Source: an uncultured Campylobacter sp.
Lineage (GTDB): Bacteria > Campylobacterota > Campylobacteria > Campylobacterales > Campylobacteraceae
Assembly (NCBI RefSeq): GCF_938045205.1
Contig: NZ_CALIMY010000058.1
Span: 1 to 16,733, forward strand
DNA length: 16,733 nt
Direction: 5' to 3'
The translations under genes were made by a program, and so were the position numbers. The notes beneath the pieces are model-generated. The model had not been told where the DNA came from. It saw only the letters and a program-made list of their open reading frames with translations, and ran no database searches. Below are positions 13,868 through 16,733 of this stretch, in pieces. Every line of letters begins with the position of its first letter. The first letter of the stretch is position 1.

Positions 13868-14395
13868 ATGAAAATTTTAGCTTTATTTTTGGCGATTTTG
13901 GGACTTGCGAGCGCGCTTGAAGTAAGCGATCTGGCGCTTAAGACTGATAATATCGGCGGCAAATTTAGCGAAACGCTCAGTATCGAGGGCTTTGCCGAGC
14001 CCGTGCGAAGTAGCGGCGAGTTTAGGATCAAAGGCGGCGAGCTATTTTGGACGACGTTAGAGCCGGTGCGAAGCGAGCTAAAAATCGGCGCGGACGGCAT
14101 TTTTGAGCGTAGCGGCGCGGCGTGGATCAAAAGCGCCGATTCGCTTTTTGATAAGGACACCTTTTTAGCGATCTCGCGCCTGGACGTAGCGCGGCTTAGC
14201 AAAAATTTCTCGATCGCGCTAAGCGGCAGCAAAGATGCGTGGCGCGCCGAGCTAAGCCCAAAAGGGATGCTGCAAAATATCTTTAAAAATATCGTGATCG
14301 AGGGCGGTGCCTACGTCAAAGTGCTGCGGATCAATAGCGCTAACGGCGACGTGAGCGAAAACGTATTTTCGGGCGTCGTGAGCTTAGATGAGTAA
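13868..14395 (+). CDS. apeL: LolA-like outer-membrane carrier protein
   Basis: This is a 175-residue protein with a signal peptide (residues 1-16, MKILALFLAILGLASA) and a LolA/DUF-type half-barrel. GGKFSETLSIEGFAEPV, SSGEFRIKGGELFW and TTLEPVRSELKI at about 30-72 resemble the first strands of LolA. It should work in the periplasm as a chaperone carrying a lipid-linked product towards the outer membrane. It overlaps the exporter gene apeM by 8 bp (ATGAGTAA), a pairing also found in E. coli. AAAGGA at 13857-13862 supports the ATG. No repeat inserts are present. Confidence 0.86.
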   Translation: MKILALFLAILGLASALEVSDLALKTDNIGGKFSETLSIEGFAEPVRSSGEFRIKGGELFWTTLEPVRSELKIGADGIFERSGAAWIKSADSLFDKDTFLAISRLDVARLSKNFSIALSGSKDAWRAELSPKGMLQNIFKNIVIEGGAYVKVLRINSANGDVSENVFSGVVSLDE

Positions 14396-16523
14396 GAGCG
14401 CGATCCTAACGGTATTCGGCGCGGTTTTCATCGCGCTTTGCGCCTTTATAGCGCTAAATTTAAACCGCGTAAATTCCGATTTTTATGAGCTGAGCGGTAT
14501 TGAAATTTCGGGCGAGCAGAAACAGAGCGTCGAGGATTTCAACCGCGAGATCGCGAGGCAAATCATCGTCGCAAGTGCGGAGAGAGCGAGCTTTGACGCG
14601 TTCATTGCGGATATGCAAAAAAGCGGGCTTTTTGAGAGCATAATTTATGAGGTAAAGGACGCGAGAGTGTATCAGAGCGAGCTTGCGCGCTTTGCGCCCG
14701 CGATGCTCGATGATGCTAGCGTGGAGCTTTTAAAAAGCGATCCGCAGGCCTTTTTTGAGCGTAGCGCGCGTGAGCTTTATTCAAAATTTCGTCCGCTTAG
14801 CCTCTCGCAGGACTTTTTCTCGCTTAGCCTTCACTCGCGCCTCGGCGCTCGCGGCGCTATCAAGCTCGATCCTGCGCAAAACCGCTTTATTACGATCATT
14901 GACGGCGCGCCGCACTACCTCGCTACGGCCAAGCTCGCTCCGAAAGCAAATGACGACGCGCTTAGCGCGCTTGTGCGCGAGGCGCAAAAAAGCGAAATTT
15001 TAATCTCCGGCACCGCCCTTTTTAGCGCATTGGGTAAAAGTGCTGGCGTGCGCGAAAGCTCCGTCGCGGGCGCCGTTTCGCTTAGCCTGTGCGCGGCGCT
15101 GCTGCTGGCGGCATTTTCGCGCGCACGGATCTTCTGCCTGCTGCTGCCCGCACTTTTCGGGCTTGCCTGCGGCGTAGCGGCTACGATGGCGATCCGCGGC
15201 TCGATCCACATCCTAAGCGCCGTGGTTTCGACGAGCCTAATCGGGCTGATGCTAGATTACGCGGTGCACTGGCTGGGCGCAAATATCTCGCGCCGCATCG
15301 AAGCTCGCTCGATAAAAAGCATGCGAAACATCCTGCTTCTAGGGTTTTTCATCACCGCAGGAGGCTACTTCGTATTTTTATTTAGCCCGTTTTTTCTGCT
15401 CAAAGAGATCGCGATCTTTGCGATAGCCGCACTTGCGGGGGCGTTTTGTTTTAGCTACTTCGCCCTGCCGCTGCTTCTTGAAGGAGCGGAATTTTGCCCC
15501 GCCCCGCTCTTTGCAAAAGCTCTTGAGCTCTACGCAAAGGCGCTTTGCAAGATAAACCTAAGCCTAAAAGCGCTCGCCATCGTTTGCGCGGCGCTGCTTG
15601 CGTTTTTGTATTTCAGAATGGAGCTTAAGGACGACGTCAGCGAATACGCGAGCTTGGATAAAAACCTGATCGCGATGAGCGCCAAGCTCGCAAGCATCGG
15701 AGGCTCCAGCTTCGATCTGATAGTGGGCAACAACGCGGGCGCGGTAGCCAAAGAGGCCGTAGCGCGCGGTCTTGCGGACTCATACACCGGCGCGCCGATT
15801 TTGGATCCAGCTACGCAGAGCTTTATCAAGCAGGCCTTTGCAAACTACGATAGAAGCGCATTTTTAAATCTCGGACTTAGCCGCGAGCTCGTGGACGCAA
15901 ACTTTGCCAAGATTGCAGATGCGCCTATTTTAAGCTACGAACAGGCTAGGAGCTCCGTTCTTTTTGCCGCGATGCCGAGCATCGATCCGCATATCGCTTT
16001 TTTGCGCGGCGTGCGCGATAAAGCTGCCGTAAGCGAGCTTGCCGCGCAGATGGGCACGCTGCATCTAAATATGCGAAGCGCCATAAGCGAGGCGTTTTCG
16101 CAGATCAAAATCAACGCCTTGTATCTGAAATGCGCCGCATACGCCCTCGCGCTCGCACTGCTGTGGGCGTTTTTCGGCGCGCGGACGGCGTGGCTGATCG
16201 TCATCTGCGTTTTTGCGACAAATTTGGCCGTGCTTGCCCTGCTTAGCGCATTCGGCGTGAGCGTGAATATTTTTGCGATCTTTGCGCTGATCCTATCAGG
16301 CGCCGTGGGGATAGATTATATGATCTTTGCAAACAACGATAAGATGGCGCTTAGCGATAAAATTTTCGGCATCACGCTCGCGTCTTTAACCAGCATAATC
16401 TCCTTTTTCACGCTCGCTTTCAGCTCCACTAAAGCCGTGGCGCTGTTTGGGCTCTGCGTCAGCCTAAATATCGCGCTAGCGGCGATCTTGGCGCAAGTTT
16501 TAGCGGCGAGCAAGAAAAGCTAA
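14388..16523 (+). CDS. apeM: MMPL/RND-type exporter
   Basis: This is a 711-residue inner-membrane transporter with the two-fold MMPL/RND plan. Membrane segment 1 is at about 5-23, followed by a periplasmic domain at about 25-220, then five segments to about 362. Segment 7 is at about 392-408, followed by a second periplasmic domain at about 410-575, then five segments to the end. Asp290 in GLMLDYAVHW and Asp643 in VGIDYMIF sit in the equivalent helices of the two halves and are candidates for proton coupling. It should move the aryl polyene lipid out of the inner membrane, handing over to the LolA-like partner. It is slightly shorter than many MMPL proteins (about 770) but complete. It has no clear ribosome site of its own, consistent with coupling to apeL. 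Confidence 0.9.
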   Translation: MSKSAILTVFGAVFIALCAFIALNLNRVNSDFYELSGIEISGEQKQSVEDFNREIARQIIVASAERASFDAFIADMQKSGLFESIIYEVKDARVYQSELARFAPAMLDDASVELLKSDPQAFFERSARELYSKFRPLSLSQDFFSLSLHSRLGARGAIKLDPAQNRFITIIDGAPHYLATAKLAPKANDDALSALVREAQKSEILISGTALFSALGKSAGVRESSVAGAVSLSLCAALLLAAFSRARIFCLLLPALFGLACGVAATMAIRGSIHILSAVVSTSLIGLMLDYAVHWLGANISRRIEARSIKSMRNILLLGFFITAGGYFVFLFSPFFLLKEIAIFAIAALAGAFCFSYFALPLLLEGAEFCPAPLFAKALELYAKALCKINLSLKALAIVCAALLAFLYFRMELKDDVSEYASLDKNLIAMSAKLASIGGSSFDLIVGNNAGAVAKEAVARGLADSYTGAPILDPATQSFIKQAFANYDRSAFLNLGLSRELVDANFAKIADAPILSYEQARSSVLFAAMPSIDPHIAFLRGVRDKAAVSELAAQMGTLHLNMRSAISEAFSQIKINALYLKCAAYALALALLWAFFGARTAWLIVICVFATNLAVLALLSAFGVSVNIFAIFALILSGAVGIDYMIFANNDKMALSDKIFGITLASLTSIISFFTLAFSSTKAVALFGLCVSLNIALAAILAQVLAASKKS

Positions 16524-16524
16524 T

Positions 16525-16577
16525 CAAGCGAAAGCCAAAGAGCGGAAAGCACCGAATAGACGCTCTTTACCCGCTTG
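16525..16577 (+). terminator. Possible operon-end hairpin
   Basis: Two nested stems begin 2 bp after the apeM stop. CAAGCG (16525-16530) pairs with CGCTTG (16572-16577), and AAAGAGCG (16537-16544) pairs with CGCTCTTT (16561-16568), with a 16-nt loop and an internal bulge. The following sequence CAGATAAAATTTTA has only a short T run, 10 bp away. This is compatible with transcription termination but not a canonical intrinsic terminator. Confidence 0.45.
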
Positions 16578-16624
16578 CAGATAAAATTTTATGAAAAAGC
16601 GTGCCGTAAATTTATGCAGCCGCA

Positions 16625-16708
16625 GCGGATGAAATTTAATCTAACTCGCCGCGAGATAAAATTTAGGCGGATGAAATTTAATCTAACTCGCCGCGAGATA
16701 AAATTTAG
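16625..16708. repeat. Two identical 42-bp tandem repeats
   Basis: Copies at 16625-16666 and 16667-16708 are identical, beginning GCGGATGAAATTTAATC and ending GAGATAAAATTTAG. A degenerate third piece (GACGCAAGATAAAATTT) runs to the window edge. Each unit has two AAATTT cores flanking CTCGCCGCGAG, a short perfect stem, so each unit is itself an imperfect inverted repeat. The array may continue beyond the window. Confidence 0.85.
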
Positions 16709-16733
16709 CTTGTCGTGACGCAAGATAAAATTT

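Larger units (their letters stand above)
16524..16733. other. 3' intergenic end region
   Basis: This region is non-coding as far as visible. It contains the hairpin and the 42-bp repeats listed separately. Seven AAATTT hexamers fall between 16584 and 16733, at 16584, 16608, 16632, 16659, 16674, 16701 and 16728. No start of a following gene is seen on either strand. Confidence 0.6.

Overview
The window is one operon, entirely on the + strand, that encodes an aryl polyene (APE) pigment pathway. The organism is most likely a relatively GC-rich Campylobacter (C. gracilis, C. showae or C. rectus type). That placement is an inference from the gene content, the roughly 50% GC coding sequence and the many dispersed AAATTT hexamers; no rRNA or other taxonomic marker is present. 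Gene symbols follow the E. coli ape nomenclature and were assigned from protein motifs plus conserved gene order.

Layout. Positions 2-3597 hold a 5'-truncated ketosynthase (apeO), a hotdog dehydratase (apeP), a ketoreductase (apeQ) and a second ketosynthase (apeR), all with overlapping ends. Positions 3608-4030 hold a small secreted two-cysteine protein that is not a standard APE gene. Positions 4020-5519 hold apeC, the chain-length-factor partner of ApeO, swollen to about twice its usual size. Positions 5509-6607 hold two unusual, very basic, repeat-built ORFs that overlap each other and both flanking genes. Positions 6607-7896 hold an acyltransferase (apeD) and two acyl carrier proteins (apeE, apeF). 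Positions 7897-8611 are a 715-bp AAATTT-rich gap with no convincing gene. Positions 8612-16523 hold a membrane protein (apeG), a fused acyl-ACP ligase/dehydratase (apeH-apeI), a glycosyltransferase, an LpxL-type acyltransferase (together equivalent to ApeJ), a thioesterase (apeK), a LolA-like carrier (apeL) and an MMPL exporter (apeM). The last 210 bp hold a possible terminator hairpin and a 42-bp tandem repeat.

How the genes work together, from knowledge of APE systems: ApeH loads an aryl starter onto an ACP (ApeE or ApeF). ApeR and the ApeO-ApeC heterodimer extend it, ApeQ reduces, and ApeI with ApeP dehydrate, giving a conjugated polyene. ApeD, the ApeJ-like transferases and ApeK are thought to release or attach the chain to a lipid or sugar. 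ApeL and ApeM would move the product to the outer membrane. The usual methyltransferase (ApeB) and DUF3261 lipoprotein (ApeN) are not seen and may lie outside the window.

The most unusual aspect is the repeats. Short units built on AAATTT, usually as GATGAAATTT or GATAAAATTT, fill the intergenic gaps. They also occur inside genes as in-frame low-complexity inserts, linkers and C-terminal tails (apeO, apeC, apeH-apeI, both transferases, apeK). Between apeC and apeD they make up whole ORFs with 36-bp and 21-bp tandem units. AAATTT matches RAATTY, the methylated motif that C. jejuni uses to recognise DNA for transformation, which suggests a testable uptake-sequence explanation.
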